From CAXBCP01 sp963974055 (GTDB lineage: Bacteria; Pseudomonadota; Alphaproteobacteria; MPNO01; UBA830), in NCBI GenBank assembly GCA_963974055.1, contig CAXBCP010000006.1, positions 62,001 through 126,000 of the forward strand: a stretch of DNA of 64,000 nucleotides, written 5' to 3'. The notes beneath the pieces were generated by a model. The model was not told where the DNA came from, did no database searches, and was given only the letters and a program-made list of their open reading frames with translations. Numbering within the stretch: the stretch's first letter is position 1; each line of letters begins with the position of its first letter. Position numbers and translations under genes: made by a program. This document shows, piece by piece, positions 15,989 through 25,312 of the stretch.

Positions 15989-17533
15989 TCAGGATGACGG
16001 ACGCGCCGGTTTCTGAAGAAACGCGGGCACGTGATCTCCGAGGCCCACAACTTTCTTTTCGTTGTTGCCCTGATTTCCCCTGTCGCGGGATTTTTTCTCG
16101 CCTTCCGGCTTCTTCTGGCGATTGTCGCGGTTGCTGCGCCGGGGTTTGCGTTCGCCGGCGGTCGAGGCGGAGCTGTCCTCCTTGACGGCGGCGGTGTCGG
16201 CTTTCTCGGCGCGGGGTTTCTGTTCCTGCGGCCGGCTCTCTGCGGCGGTCTCGGGCTGTTCTTCCCGGGGTTTCTCGTTGCGCGATTTGTCTTCCCGGGG
16301 TTTCGCGGCCCGGGCGGATTTCGGCGCACGTTCACGCTGGCCCTGGCCGGCGCTGCCGCGGCGCGACCGGCCGCGTTTCCGGCCGTCGCTTTCGTCCAGG
16401 GTTTCGTTGGCGAATCCCTCGAAATCGAGGCGTGGTATCGAATTTCCGATCAGGTTTTCGATCGATGTGAGGTAAACGCCGTCGGCTGGGGTCGCGAGCG
16501 TGTAGGCGCTTCCCGATTTGCCGGCCCGGCCGGTGCGTCCGATGCGGTGAATGTAATCTTCGGCATGCATCGGCACGTCGTAGTTGAAGACCGCGGGGAG
16601 ATCGTCGATATCGAGACCGCGGGCCGCGACGTCGCTGGCGACGAGAAAATCGATCTTGCCGTCCTTGAACCGTTCCAGTGTCTCGTTGCGGCTGGTCTGG
16701 TCCATATCGCCATGGAGGGCGGCCGCATTCAGCCCGTGACTTTTCAGCGATTTGCCGAGTGTATCGACATCGCGCTTGCGGTTGCAGAATATGATTGCCG
16801 TCTTGATGTCGTCCTTGGCAATGATCTTCCGAAGCGCATCGCCCTTTTTGCGCTGGTCCACGATCACGATGCCCTGCGTAACCGTTTCGGTGACGGGGCG
16901 GGATTTGGGCGCGACGGTGACTTCCTTGGGATTGGACAGGAACGCATCCGACAGACGGCGGATTTCAGGCGCCATGGTGGCGGAGAAAAACAGGGTCTGG
17001 CGCATTTTCGGCAGCAACGACACGATTTTTTCGACATCGGGGATAAAGCCCATGTCGAGCATGCGGTCTGCTTCGTCGATGACCAGTATCTTGATGTCGT
17101 TCAGCAGAATGCGGCCGCGTTCGAAATGATCGAGAAGCCGTCCGGGCGTCGCGATCAGCACGTCGACGCCGCGGTCGAGTTTCTTTGTCTGCTCGACCAT
17201 CGATACGCCGCCGATCAGCAGCGCCATGTTCAGCTTGTGATATTTGCCGTAAATCTCGAAGTTTTCCGCGATCTGGGCAGCCAGTTCGCGCGTCGGCGTG
17301 AGGATCAGCGAGCGGGGCATCCGCGCCTTGGCGCGGCCGCTCGACAAAATCTCGATCATCGGCAGTGTGAAGGATGCGGTCTTGCCCGTACCCGTCTGCG
17401 CGCATCCGAGCACGTCTCTGGTCATCAGGACGTAGGGGATCGCTTCTTTTTGAATAGGGGTCGGCTCTACATATCCCGCATCGCCGATTGCCTTAAGGAG
17501 TTCCGGGCTAAGCCCGAGATCTGAAAAACTCAT
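15989..17533 (-). CDS. DEAD-box RNA helicase (RhlE-like)
   Basis: 514 residues from ATG 17533 (a start 12 nt upstream at 17545 is equally possible). The Q motif FSDLGL...PTPIQ is followed by motif I AQTGTGKT at 45-52, PTRELA, TPGR, DEAD at 153-156, SAT, and the C-terminal domain motifs ARGLDI and HRIGRTGR. After about residue 385 a basic, low-complexity tail rich in Arg, Lys, Glu and Pro follows, typical of RhlE-like proteins that work on rRNA and mRNA structure. It is a single gene read opposite to its neighbours. Confidence 0.93.
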   Translation of the reverse strand: MSFSDLGLSPELLKAIGDAGYVEPTPIQKEAIPYVLMTRDVLGCAQTGTGKTASFTLPMIEILSSGRAKARMPRSLILTPTRELAAQIAENFEIYGKYHKLNMALLIGGVSMVEQTKKLDRGVDVLIATPGRLLDHFERGRILLNDIKILVIDEADRMLDMGFIPDVEKIVSLLPKMRQTLFFSATMAPEIRRLSDAFLSNPKEVTVAPKSRPVTETVTQGIVIVDQRKKGDALRKIIAKDDIKTAIIFCNRKRDVDTLGKSLKSHGLNAAALHGDMDQTSRNETLERFKDGKIDFLVASDVAARGLDIDDLPAVFNYDVPMHAEDYIHRIGRTGRAGKSGSAYTLATPADGVYLTSIENLIGNSIPRLDFEGFANETLDESDGRKRGRSRRGSAGQGQRERAPKSARAAKPREDKSRNEKPREEQPETAAESRPQEQKPRAEKADTAAVKEDSSASTAGERKPRRSNRDNRQKKPEGEKKSRDRGNQGNNEKKVVGLGDHVPAFLQKPARPSS

Positions 17534-17658
17534 ACTTGCTTGCATGTTGCTGAAAAAAATGTGGCCCGCGACGACCGCCTATGATCTAGTCACGAACCCT
17601 TATAACTCAAAACCTTATACCACATCTCTTGAATGAATAAAAGAAACGGAAATTTGGC

Positions 17659-18201
17659 ATGTTGATGACTGCCGAGAAGAGCTGTCTCCTTATCGTGGAT
17701 ATTCAGAAACGGCTGTTATCCGCCATGGATTCGCCGCGGGCGGTTCTCAGCGGGTGCAGCCTGATGATGAAAGCGGCAGGCGTGCTCGAGGTCCCGATCG
17801 TCGTGACGGAACAATACCCTGAAGGTCTGGGCCCGACGGTGGAGCCGTTGGCCGAACTTGCTCCCGAAGATGCTTTTTTCAGCAAACTCCACTTTTCGTC
17901 GGCCCGGAACCCGGCAATTCGCGGCAAGCTGGAGACCCTGAAGCCCAGTCAGGTCATTATCGGCGGTATCGAAGCCCATGTTTGCGTCCTGCAGACCGCC
18001 ATCGGGCTGCAGGAGGCCGGCTACCAGTGTTTCGTCGCCGCCGACGCAACATCGTCGCGCACTGCGGCCAATCACGCGGTTGCTATGTCGCGCCTCCGAG
18101 ATGCGGGCGTGGGTATCGTCACCTCCGAGATGATCGTGTTCGAATGGCTCGAAAAGGCGGGGACCCCGCAGTTCAAGGAACTCAGCAGGCTGCTCAAATG
18201 A
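17659..18201 (+). CDS. Isochorismatase-family cysteine hydrolase
   Basis: 180 residues with the family catalytic triad D14 (IVDIQ), K76 (FSKLHFS) and C109 (EAHVCVLQTA). The short length and HVCV context resemble YcaC/nicotinamidase-related hydrolases of unknown substrate. Two start codons two codons apart are possible (17659, 17665). Its stop overlaps the alpha/beta hydrolase start (ATGA), so the two are co-translated and may act in the same degradative step (inference). Confidence 0.85.
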   Translation: MLMTAEKSCLLIVDIQKRLLSAMDSPRAVLSGCSLMMKAAGVLEVPIVVTEQYPEGLGPTVEPLAELAPEDAFFSKLHFSSARNPAIRGKLETLKPSQVIIGGIEAHVCVLQTAIGLQEAGYQCFVAADATSSRTAANHAVAMSRLRDAGVGIVTSEMIVFEWLEKAGTPQFKELSRLLK

Positions 18202-18899
18202 CGGACCGTCCCCACCTTCTGTTGCTGCCCGGCCTCCTCTGCGACGACCGGCTGTGGAAGCCGCAGGTAGAGGCGCTGTCCGGTCTGGCGGATATTACGA
18301 TCGCCGATATGACGCTGGACGACACGATGGCAGGCATGGCGCGCCGGGCGCTGGACACCGTGCCGCAGCGCTTTGCGCTGGCCGGGCTTTCCATGGGTGG
18401 CTATGTCGCCCTGGAGATGATGCGTCAGGCGCCTGAACGGGTAACGAAACTTGCCCTGCTGGATACCGGCGCGCGGGCGGATACCCCGGAACAGACAACG
18501 CGCCGCCGGGACCTGATCGCACTGGCCGACCGCGGCGAATTCAAAGCCGTGAGCCCGCGTCTGTTGCCGTTGTTTGTCCATGAGGCGCGGCTCACCGATA
18601 GCGCCCTTATCGCGGATATTACCGCGATGGCGGAGTCGGTGGGCAAGGATGCGTTCCTGCGGCAGCAAACCGCGATTATGAACCGCCCTGACAGCCGGCC
18701 CGGTCTGGCCGGGATTGCGTGCCCGACACTCGTTCTGTGCGGGCGGGATGACATATTGACGCCGCCGGACCTGAGCGAGGAAATGGCCGATCTGGTCCCG
18801 GGCGCGGATTTCGTCCTGATAGAGGATTGCGGTCATCTGTCGACCATGGAGCAACCGGCTGCCGTCAACGCAGCGCTGTCGTCCTGGCTGGCGGGGTAG
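18198..18899 (+). CDS. Alpha/beta-fold hydrolase
   Basis: 233 residues. The nucleophile elbow is GLSMGGY (S65), with the acid in CGRDDILTPP and the His in EDCGHLSTMEQP. It begins LLLLPGLLCDDRLW, with the oxyanion-hole Leu-Leu after PG. Homologues include many esterases and carboxylesterase-like enzymes; the substrate is unknown. It is coupled by ATGA to the isochorismatase-like gene. Confidence 0.87.
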   Translation: MTDRPHLLLLPGLLCDDRLWKPQVEALSGLADITIADMTLDDTMAGMARRALDTVPQRFALAGLSMGGYVALEMMRQAPERVTKLALLDTGARADTPEQTTRRRDLIALADRGEFKAVSPRLLPLFVHEARLTDSALIADITAMAESVGKDAFLRQQTAIMNRPDSRPGLAGIACPTLVLCGRDDILTPPDLSEEMADLVPGADFVLIEDCGHLSTMEQPAAVNAALSSWLAG

Positions 18900-18902
18900 C
18901 CG

Positions 18903-19397
18903 CTATTTCACCGCGTCGCTGGCGATCTTCGCGAATATGACGTCCAGTTCCGCGGCCATCGCGTCGAGTTCTGCGTTCCTGTAAGGATTGAACACGCTGG
19001 ACGGTGTTCGGTATGTCAGGCTGGCATTGCCCGTTGCCGGGTTTTCGGTGATGTAGAAGCGAATTGGGGCTTCGATCCCTGCGGGTACGCTCGCTTTTAG
19101 CATACGGATCGCAAAATCAGGGCGGAAGACCATGAGCACCATATTGCCGGGAATGGTCTTGCCGATGCTTTTTGCACCGACCGTTGCGCTCGCCTTGGAT
19201 ACCAGCCCCATTTTATTGGCCTTGATCGCCGCCGCCAGGCTTTGGACCAGCGCACCGTAGGGCTTGGACGTTTCTATCGTCTTTGTACCGGGATAGGGGG
19301 CGGGAACATCGGCGCGGCCGGCGGCCGGTGCCAGCATCATCGAAAGAGCCGCAATTGCAGCGAAACGTACCCATCGACCGTGAATACCGCGTGTCAT
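18903..19397 (-). CDS. Exported DUF302-domain protein
   Basis: 164 residues. A signal peptide (about 1-29, ending PAAGRAD) precedes a DUF302-like domain with the features PYPGTKTIETSKPYGALVQS, FRPDFAIRMLKAS and FYITENPATGNASLTYRTPS. DUF302 proteins are small soluble domains of unknown function found in the periplasm or cytoplasm. A separate transcription unit: it converges with the hydrolase gene 3 bp away. Confidence 0.82.
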   Translation of the reverse strand: MTRGIHGRWVRFAAIAALSMMLAPAAGRADVPAPYPGTKTIETSKPYGALVQSLAAAIKANKMGLVSKASATVGAKSIGKTIPGNMVLMVFRPDFAIRMLKASVPAGIEAPIRFYITENPATGNASLTYRTPSSVFNPYRNAELDAMAAELDVIFAKIASDAVK

Positions 19398-19457
19398 CCT
19401 GTTAATTCCTTGTTTTTTCGATCGCGGAGTGACCGAATACTCAGAGTAAATGCCTGA

Positions 19458-20012
19458 TCACAGCGGACTGAAGCCGCTGAACTTGTAGTCATCGTAAGCC
19501 GGTATCATGGCGAGGGTAACCGCCCGGACAAGCTGTCTGAACCTCGGATCGCCGGGACCCGTAAGATCGGAAACGTAACCGCTCGCATAACTGAGGGGAT
19601 ACCCCCCCTGGCAGAATACGCCCTGCATCGCAGTTGTCCGGCGACTTGAATCGGATTTTACCTGCGCTGCATTTTCGCAGATATCGGCTACACTCAGAGG
19701 ATCGCTGACGTTGAAGGCGACGACGACATGGAATCCGTACTTGTCGGTGTTTGGCGCCGCCGAAACGAACTTTACATCGCGCCCGAATGTCGCCCCGTAC
19801 ATCATTGATGTCGTTATATTTTTCGTATCCGCGCCCGTCCCGAAAAAAGGCTCTCCCGTCACATAGGTATTGATATGCCCATCTTTTGTGGCGAGTTCGA
19901 AGGCGCCGTCATAGTAATTCATGCCGCCGCTATGATCGATAATCCGGACGGTATTGCAACCCGCCGAAACTGCTGCGAACAGGCATGTTGCGATGAGTGA
20001 ACGAATTTTCAC
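19458..20012 (-). CDS. Putative lipoprotein of unknown function
   Basis: 184 residues from a GTG start that follows AGGG. A signal peptide with lipobox VSAGC (Cys 19) predicts outer- or inner-membrane anchoring. The rest is soluble, with two further cysteines (DICENA and GVFCQGG) that could form a disulfide in the periplasm. I recognise no domain. It reads in the same direction as the DUF302 gene, 60 bp upstream of it, so the two may be co-transcribed. Confidence 0.75.
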   Translation of the reverse strand: MKIRSLIATCLFAAVSAGCNTVRIIDHSGGMNYYDGAFELATKDGHINTYVTGEPFFGTGADTKNITTSMMYGATFGRDVKFVSAAPNTDKYGFHVVVAFNVSDPLSVADICENAAQVKSDSSRRTTAMQGVFCQGGYPLSYASGYVSDLTGPGDPRFRQLVRAVTLAMIPAYDDYKFSGFSPL

Positions 20013-20128
20013 GAGAGCCCTCCATCGGTAACGTCTATTCCATATATGGAGCAGAACTGACCGAATTCGAATAGTTTCGGCAGCGGGTTTCGCCCCGAAA
20101 CACGGTATTGTGATCGCGGGATATCCGT

Positions 20129-22141
20129 TCAGACGTCGATATAGTCGACCTTCTGGGCATTCTGCTGGATGAATTTCAGACGCATTTCGGGTTTCCGGCC
20201 CATCAGACGCTCGACGAGATCCGCTGTGGTGCCGGCCTTGATCTTCGCCTGCCGGCTGGAGCGTTTGGAACTGATCAGTTCCTCGTCGACCGGCAGAACG
20301 ATCTTGAGCAGGGTTCGGCTCTCCGGCCGCATCGTGGTTTCCTTGAGCTGCGCCGGGGGCATTTCACCAAGGCCCTTGAAGCGGCTGATTTCGATCTTGC
20401 CGCGGCCGGTAAAGGCCGTTTCCAGCAACTCGTCCTTGTGGGCGTCGTCGCGGGCGTAGATCGACAGGCTTCCCTGGGTGATCCTGTATAGCGGCGGCAT
20501 GGCGAGATAGAGATTGCCGTCCGCGACCATCTGCGGCATTTCGCGGAAAAAGAAGGTCATCAGAAGCGAGGCGATATGGGCGCCATCGACATCGGCGTCC
20601 GTCATGATGATGACGCGCTCATAGCGCAGTTTTTCGCCATCGTAATTCTCGCCGTACCCGCAACCGAGCGCCTGTATCAGGTCGGTGATTTCCTGGTTGG
20701 CGCGCATTTTGTCTTCGGTGGCGCTGGCGACGTTCAGGATTTTTCCCCGGAGGGGGAGAATAGCCTGGGTTTTCCGGTCGCGTGCCTGTTTCGCGGAGCC
20801 GCCGGCGGAATCGCCCTCGACCAGGAAAATTTCAGTGCCTTCGGCGCTCCCGGCCGCGCAGTCGGAGAGCTTGCCGGGGAGACGTACCTTGCGGGTCGGC
20901 GTCTTGCGGGCAAATTCACGGTCTTTTCGCTTCTGCAGCCGTTCTTCAGCACGCTCCAGCACGTGTTCCAGCAGATCCGTGGCGGCCTTGGGGTTGCCCG
21001 TCAGGAAATGGTCGAAATGATCCTTCACGGAGGTATCGACAATCTTCGCGACCCCCGGCGAGGACAGCTTTTCCTTGGTTTGTCCCTGGAATTCGGGCTC
21101 GGGAATAAACACCGACAGGATGCCGGCGGCGCCGCTGATGACGTCTTCGCCGGTAATAATCCCGGCGCGCTTGTTGCCCGACATTTCGCCATAGGCTTTC
21201 AGGCCGCGGGCGAGTGCCGCCCGGAGACCGTTTTCATGCGTGCCGCCTTCGGGCGTGGGGACCGTGTTGCAATAGGATGCAATCGTTGCGTCGCCGCGTT
21301 CCGGCCAGGCGATGGCCCATTCCGCGCGGCCGCCGCCGCCGTTGAGGTCGGTTTCGCCGGTAAACGGCAGCCCGGTAACCGTTTCGCGCCCGTCCAGCGC
21401 CATGTCCAGGTAATCGACCAGTCCCCCGGGGAAATGCAGGGTCTCTTTCTCCGGGGTTTCGTCTTTGCCGGTGATGAGAGCGGGCGCACAGGACCAGCGG
21501 ATTTCGACGCCCTTGAACAGATAGGCCTTCGCCTTTGCCATCGTATAGAGCAGGCGCGGCTTGAATTCGGGCGATTTTCCGAAAATATCAGGGTCGGGGC
21601 GGAAGCTGATCGTGGTGCCGCGCTTGTTGCTGGTTTTGCCGATTTCCTTCAGCTTGCCGGTCGGTTTTCCCTGTTTGTAGCTTTGCGCCCAGATCTTCTT
21701 GTCCCGGGCGATCTCCACGTTCAGTTCCGCCGAAAGCGCGTTGACGACGGACAGCCCGACACCGTGCAGTCCGCCCGATGTTTTGTAGGCATCGCCGCCG
21801 AATTTGCCGCCGGAATGGAGTGTTGTCAGGACGATTTCCAGCGCGGACTTGTCCTTGAATTTCGGGTGAGGGTCGACCGGAATGCCGCGGCCGTTATCGC
21901 AGACGGTTACGAACCCGTCCGCATTGAGATCGAATTCGATCCAGCTGGCATGGCCGGCGACGGCTTCGTCCATCGAGTTATCGAGAATCTCGGCGGCAAG
22001 ATGGTGCAGGGCGCGTTCGTCGGTGCCGCCGATATACATGCCGGGGCGTTTGCGTACCGGTTCCAGCCCTTCGAGAACTTCGATATCCTTGGCTGAATAC
22101 TGGTTTTTCTTGGATGGGCCGTTTTCAAACAGATCAGTCAT
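20129..22141 (-). CDS. parE: DNA topoisomerase IV subunit B
   Basis: 670 residues. The N-terminal GHKL ATPase domain has LEGLEPVRKRPGMYIGGTDE and ILDNSMDEAVAGHA, a pattern that marks ParE rather than GyrB. The TOPRIM domain has EGDSAGGSAKQARDR and DADVDGAHI. The C-terminus carries the FKGLGEM block and the conserved LMGRKPE. Paired with ParC (not in the window), it unlinks daughter chromosomes. It starts at ATG 22141 with GGGA upstream. A divergent thioesterase gene shares the 113-bp promoter region. Confidence 0.95.
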   Translation of the reverse strand: MTDLFENGPSKKNQYSAKDIEVLEGLEPVRKRPGMYIGGTDERALHHLAAEILDNSMDEAVAGHASWIEFDLNADGFVTVCDNGRGIPVDPHPKFKDKSALEIVLTTLHSGGKFGGDAYKTSGGLHGVGLSVVNALSAELNVEIARDKKIWAQSYKQGKPTGKLKEIGKTSNKRGTTISFRPDPDIFGKSPEFKPRLLYTMAKAKAYLFKGVEIRWSCAPALITGKDETPEKETLHFPGGLVDYLDMALDGRETVTGLPFTGETDLNGGGGRAEWAIAWPERGDATIASYCNTVPTPEGGTHENGLRAALARGLKAYGEMSGNKRAGIITGEDVISGAAGILSVFIPEPEFQGQTKEKLSSPGVAKIVDTSVKDHFDHFLTGNPKAATDLLEHVLERAEERLQKRKDREFARKTPTRKVRLPGKLSDCAAGSAEGTEIFLVEGDSAGGSAKQARDRKTQAILPLRGKILNVASATEDKMRANQEITDLIQALGCGYGENYDGEKLRYERVIIMTDADVDGAHIASLLMTFFFREMPQMVADGNLYLAMPPLYRITQGSLSIYARDDAHKDELLETAFTGRGKIEISRFKGLGEMPPAQLKETTMRPESRTLLKIVLPVDEELISSKRSSRQAKIKAGTTADLVERLMGRKPEMRLKFIQQNAQKVDYIDV

Positions 22142-22254
22142 GAGTCCCTATATAAACGGAGTCTCTATCGGGCAGAAGTCACCCTTTGCAAGGGGGGCTC
22201 CGCAGCATAAAGTAGCACTAGCTATTCCTACCACGATATATTGTGGAGATCATG

Positions 22255-22656
22255 ATGGATCGCAACGATCAGCCGAATCGGCCGCCCCCCGTGGAACCGG
22301 CCATCCGCGCCATTGCCATGCCGGCGAACGCAAACGGCAACGGCGACATTTTCGGCGGCTGGATCATGTCGCAGATGGATCTTGCGGGGGGCAGCGTTGC
22401 GTCGATCCAGGCCCGCGGTCGCGTCGCGACCGTCGGCGTCAAGGCGATCGCGTTTCATGTACCCGTCGCGATCGGTGACGAGGTGAGCTGTTATGCGCAA
22501 CTTGTGCGGCGCGGCACAACGTCGGTGACGACGAATATCGAAGTCTGGGTGCGCCGGCGGAACGTGGATGTTCAGGTGAAGGTCACCGAGGGCGAATTTA
22601 CCTATGTGGCAATCAGTGATGACGGCGCGCCGAGGCCCCTGCCGCCGGCGGAGTAG
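22255..22656 (+). CDS. YciA-like acyl-CoA thioesterase (hotdog fold)
   Basis: 133 residues. The hotdog-fold acyl-CoA hydrolase pattern is clear: IRAIAMPANANGNGDIFGGW, then QMDLAGGSVA and the VAFHVP-like AFHVPVAIGDEV. N/D residues at GDIFGGWI form the catalytic site in YciA homologues. ATG 22255 has GGAG at 6-nt spacing; the neighbouring ATG 22252 is too close. Likely clears cytoplasmic acyl-CoAs. Followed 5 bp later by a small exported protein gene. Confidence 0.88.
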   Translation: MDRNDQPNRPPPVEPAIRAIAMPANANGNGDIFGGWIMSQMDLAGGSVASIQARGRVATVGVKAIAFHVPVAIGDEVSCYAQLVRRGTTSVTTNIEVWVRRRNVDVQVKVTEGEFTYVAISDDGAPRPLPPAE

Positions 22657-22661
22657 GGAGG

Positions 22662-23072
22662 TTGCGGAATCTGTTTTCGAGCACCGTGTGCGCAGGTCTG
22701 GTGGCGCTTTTCGTCGGGATTTCGGCGTTAGAGGCGGCGGCGGACAAACCGCAGGTCATCAAGGCGCGGATCATTCGGCTGCACAAGACCAGCTATGAAA
22801 TACAGGTCCTGGTTCAGCACGACGATACCAGCTGGGACCATTATGCCGATCGCTGGGAGGTCATCGGGCCCGGCGGGAAGATTCTGGGAACGCGGGTTCT
22901 GTACCATCCCCATATCGGGGAAAGCCAGTTTCTGAGGAACTTGCGGGGTGTGACCATTCCCGACGGCGTGACCCATATTATCATTCGCGCCCATGACAAG
23001 GTCCACGGCAACAGCCGCGAGCGGCTGATAGAGATGCCGCCGGCGGACAAAAACGACACCGGGTTTAAATAG
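22662..23072 (+). CDS. Exported protein of unknown function
   Basis: 136 residues if started at TTG 22662, which gives a complete signal peptide (NLFSSTVCAGLVALFVGISA, cleavage near EAAA-D). GGGAGG lies directly against this codon, so spacing is short and a GTG at 22686 is the alternative. The mature domain is beta-rich: IRLHKTSYEIQVLVQHDDTS, WDHYADRWEVIGP and a GVTHIIIRAHDKVHG strand. I know of no named function. Five bp after the thioesterase, so probably co-transcribed with it; followed by a terminator. Confidence 0.72.
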   Translation: MRNLFSSTVCAGLVALFVGISALEAAADKPQVIKARIIRLHKTSYEIQVLVQHDDTSWDHYADRWEVIGPGGKILGTRVLYHPHIGESQFLRNLRGVTIPDGVTHIIIRAHDKVHGNSRERLIEMPPADKNDTGFK

Positions 23073-23111
23073 AAGGCCGACAAGGCGGTCCGGGGAAGCG
23101 ACCCCGACAAA

Positions 23112-23138
23112 AAAGGGCCGCCCACTGGGCGGCCCTTT
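23112..23138. terminator. Bidirectional terminator between exported-protein gene and glnA
   Basis: AAAGGGCCGCCC pairs perfectly with GGGCGGCCCTTT around a 3-nt loop. A-run and T-run flanks serve both converging genes. Confidence 0.9.
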
Positions 23139-23157
23139 CGCGTTCAGGCGCAATCGG

Positions 23158-24570
23158 TCAGACGCTGTAGTACATCTGGAATTCGACCGGATGCGGCGTG
23201 TGCTCGAACCGGTAGATTTCTTCCCATTTCAGGGCGATGTAACCGTCGATCAGATCGTCCGGGAAAACGTCTCCCTGGGTCAGGAAGTCGCGATCCGCAT
23301 CGAGTGCTTCCACGGCTTCGCGGAGGCTGTGACAGACCGTGGGTACACCCATCAGCTCTTCGGCCGGAAGGTCGTACAGGTTCTTGTCCATCGGGTCGCC
23401 CGGGTGGATCTTGTTCTGGATGCCGTCGATCCCGGCCATCAGCATGGCGGCAAAGGCGAAATACGGATTTGCCGTCGGGTCGGGGAAGCGGACTTCGACG
23501 CGTTTGCCGTTCGGCGATGTCGCAAACGGAATACGGCAGGAGGCGGAACGGTTACGCGCGGAATAGGCGAGGAGCACCGGCGCTTCAAAGCCCGGGATCA
23601 GGCGTTTGTAGCTGTTCGTCGACGCGTTCGTGAACGCGTTGAGCGCCTTGGCGTGCTTGATGATGCCGCCGATGTAATACAACGCCGTTTCCGACAGGTC
23701 TGCATAGCTGGACCCGGCGAAGGTCGGTTTGCCGTCTTTCCAGATCGACTGATGGACATGCATGCCCGAGCCGTTATCGCCGATCACCGGCTTCGGCATG
23801 AAGGTCGCCGTCTTGCCGTAGGAATGGGCAACGTTGTGGACGCAGTACTTGTAGATCTGGACCCAGTCGGCGACCTCGAGAAGTTCGTTGAACTTGATGC
23901 CCAGCTCGTGCTGGCTCGGTGCCACCTCATGATGGTGTTTTTCCGTCGTGACGCCCATTTCTTCCATGACGGTGAGCATTTCGGCGCGCAGGTCGGTCAT
24001 CGAATCGACCGGGGGAACCGGGAAATAGCCGCCCTTGGTGGCAGGACGGTGGCCGGTATTGCCGCCTTCGAGTTCGGCGCCCGAGTTGTAGGGGCCTTCT
24101 TCTTCGTTGAGCTGATAGAAGTTTTTGTTCGGGGCGACGTCGAAACGGACATCGTCGAACACGAAGAATTCAAGCTCCGGTCCGAAAACCGCCGTGTCGC
24201 CAAGGCCGGTTTGCTGGAGGTACGCCTGGGCGCGCTTGGCGGTGGAGCGGGGGTCGCGGCTATAGGGTTGTCCGGTGCTGGGCTCGAGAACGTCACAGAA
24301 CAGAATCAGCTGTTCCTGGGCGGCAAACGGATCCATGACCGCGCTGGCGCAGTCGGGGAGCAGCGTCATGTCGGACTCATTGATGTCTTTCCAGCCGGCG
24401 ATCGACGAGCCGTCGAACATGATGCCGTCGGTCAGCATGTCCTCGTCCACTGTTCCGACGGACTGGGCAGTGTGCTGCCATTTCCCGCGGGGATCGGTGA
24501 ACCTGAAATCGACGTATTTCACGTTGTTGTCCTCAATCATCTTGAGGACTTTTTTAATGTCGTCCGCCAT
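23158..24570 (-). CDS. glnA: Glutamine synthetase type I
   Basis: 470 residues, normal for dodecameric GSI. Motifs: MFDGSSIAGW, the metal/ammonia region PELEFF, KHHHEVAPSQHELG, the ATP-binding KPVIGDNGSGMHVH, and the adenylylation site Y399 in DKNLYDLP. It forms glutamine from glutamate and ammonia and is inhibited by adenylylation through GlnE. It lies 114 bp downstream of glnB on the same strand, the usual alphaproteobacterial glnBA operon. Confidence 0.97.
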   Translation of the reverse strand: MADDIKKVLKMIEDNNVKYVDFRFTDPRGKWQHTAQSVGTVDEDMLTDGIMFDGSSIAGWKDINESDMTLLPDCASAVMDPFAAQEQLILFCDVLEPSTGQPYSRDPRSTAKRAQAYLQQTGLGDTAVFGPELEFFVFDDVRFDVAPNKNFYQLNEEEGPYNSGAELEGGNTGHRPATKGGYFPVPPVDSMTDLRAEMLTVMEEMGVTTEKHHHEVAPSQHELGIKFNELLEVADWVQIYKYCVHNVAHSYGKTATFMPKPVIGDNGSGMHVHQSIWKDGKPTFAGSSYADLSETALYYIGGIIKHAKALNAFTNASTNSYKRLIPGFEAPVLLAYSARNRSASCRIPFATSPNGKRVEVRFPDPTANPYFAFAAMLMAGIDGIQNKIHPGDPMDKNLYDLPAEELMGVPTVCHSLREAVEALDADRDFLTQGDVFPDDLIDGYIALKWEEIYRFEHTPHPVEFQMYYSV

Positions 24571-24684
24571 CGTTAGTTTCCTTTCTGTGACGTGTGTCTG
24601 TATGGGTCGCGAGCCGAACGCGCAAGTAGCCTGGCAGGGATTTGCCGCGGCGTCTTCCTGTCCGGGATTGTCAGGGTTGCTCGA

Positions 24685-25023
24685 TTAGATCGCTTCGGCG
24701 CCCTTTTCTCCGGTGCGGATACGGATCGCTTCTTCGATGGCGGAGACGAATATCTTGCCGTCGCCGATACGCCCCGTATGTGCAGCCTGCTGAATAGCTT
24801 CAACGGCGCTTTCAACCATGGAATCCTCGACGACGATTTCGATTTTCACCTTGGGCAGAAAATCGACAACGTATTCGGCGCCCCGGTACAGCTCCGTATG
24901 CCCCTTCTGTCGTCCGAAACCCTTTGCCTCAGTGACTGTCAGGCCTTTGACTCCCACTTCGTGAAGGGCTTCTTTGACCTCGTCCAGTTTGAACGGTTTG
25001 ATAATCGCCTCGATTTTTTTCAT
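24685..25023 (-). CDS. glnB: Nitrogen regulatory protein PII
   Basis: 112 residues. PII features are MKKIEAIIKPFKLDEVKEAL, the T-loop GHTELYRGAEYVVDF with uridylylation site Y51, and the C-terminal GDGKIFV block. It senses 2-oxoglutarate, ATP/ADP and glutamine and controls NtrB, GlnE and AmtB. The start is the ATG at 25023, giving the exact family N-terminus. The upstream sigma-54 promoter and downstream glnA fit the NtrC-regulated glnBA operon (GlnB rather than GlnK; no amtB here). Confidence 0.96.
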   Translation of the reverse strand: MKKIEAIIKPFKLDEVKEALHEVGVKGLTVTEAKGFGRQKGHTELYRGAEYVVDFLPKVKIEIVVEDSMVESAVEAIQQAAHTGRIGDGKIFVSAIEEAIRIRTGEKGAEAI

Positions 25024-25090
25024 GGTTTTCGCGCATCCCTTTGTAGCCGGCGTCCTGTAAATTCGTCTGAGCGCCGGTCTTGGTTTCCCT

Positions 25091-25107
25091 TGCAGGATTC
25101 GTGCCAA
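25091..25107 (-). promoter_or_regulatory. Sigma-54 promoter of glnBA
   Basis: The minus strand reads TTGGCACGAATCCTGCA. GG (25105-25104) and GC (25093-25092) are 10 nt apart, and only the first base of the -12 TTGC differs. The predicted start is near 25080, leaving a leader of roughly 57 nt to the glnB ATG. Confidence 0.8.
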
Positions 25108-25312
25108 TTCCCAACCCGTTTGTAAAGCGGCGGTTTTGCAGGCTGGTTGTATATTGCAACACCCCGCCGGCCAACTCATGTGACTAATTTTTAGGCACTG
25201 TGCCGATTAAATTAGCAAAACTTACTTCTTGCCATCTGATCCATCCCGTTGGACCCTGTATTCCGGTTGCGTTGTGTATTCCGTGACGACCTCTTTTTAA
25301 GGAGACCACAAT

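Noticed and set aside
16031..17524. Long frame antisense to the DEAD-box helicase
   Set aside because: Shadow of the helicase gene, Phe/Gly-rich low-complexity protein, no start signals.
20576..22096. 506-codon frame antisense to parE
   Set aside because: Shadow frame; parE motifs are complete on the other strand.
25194..25204. GGCACTGTGCC palindrome near glnB as an NtrC site or a second sigma-54 box
   Set aside because: Does not match the NtrC TGCAC-N-GTGCA spacing as I know it and lacks a -12 element at 10 nt.
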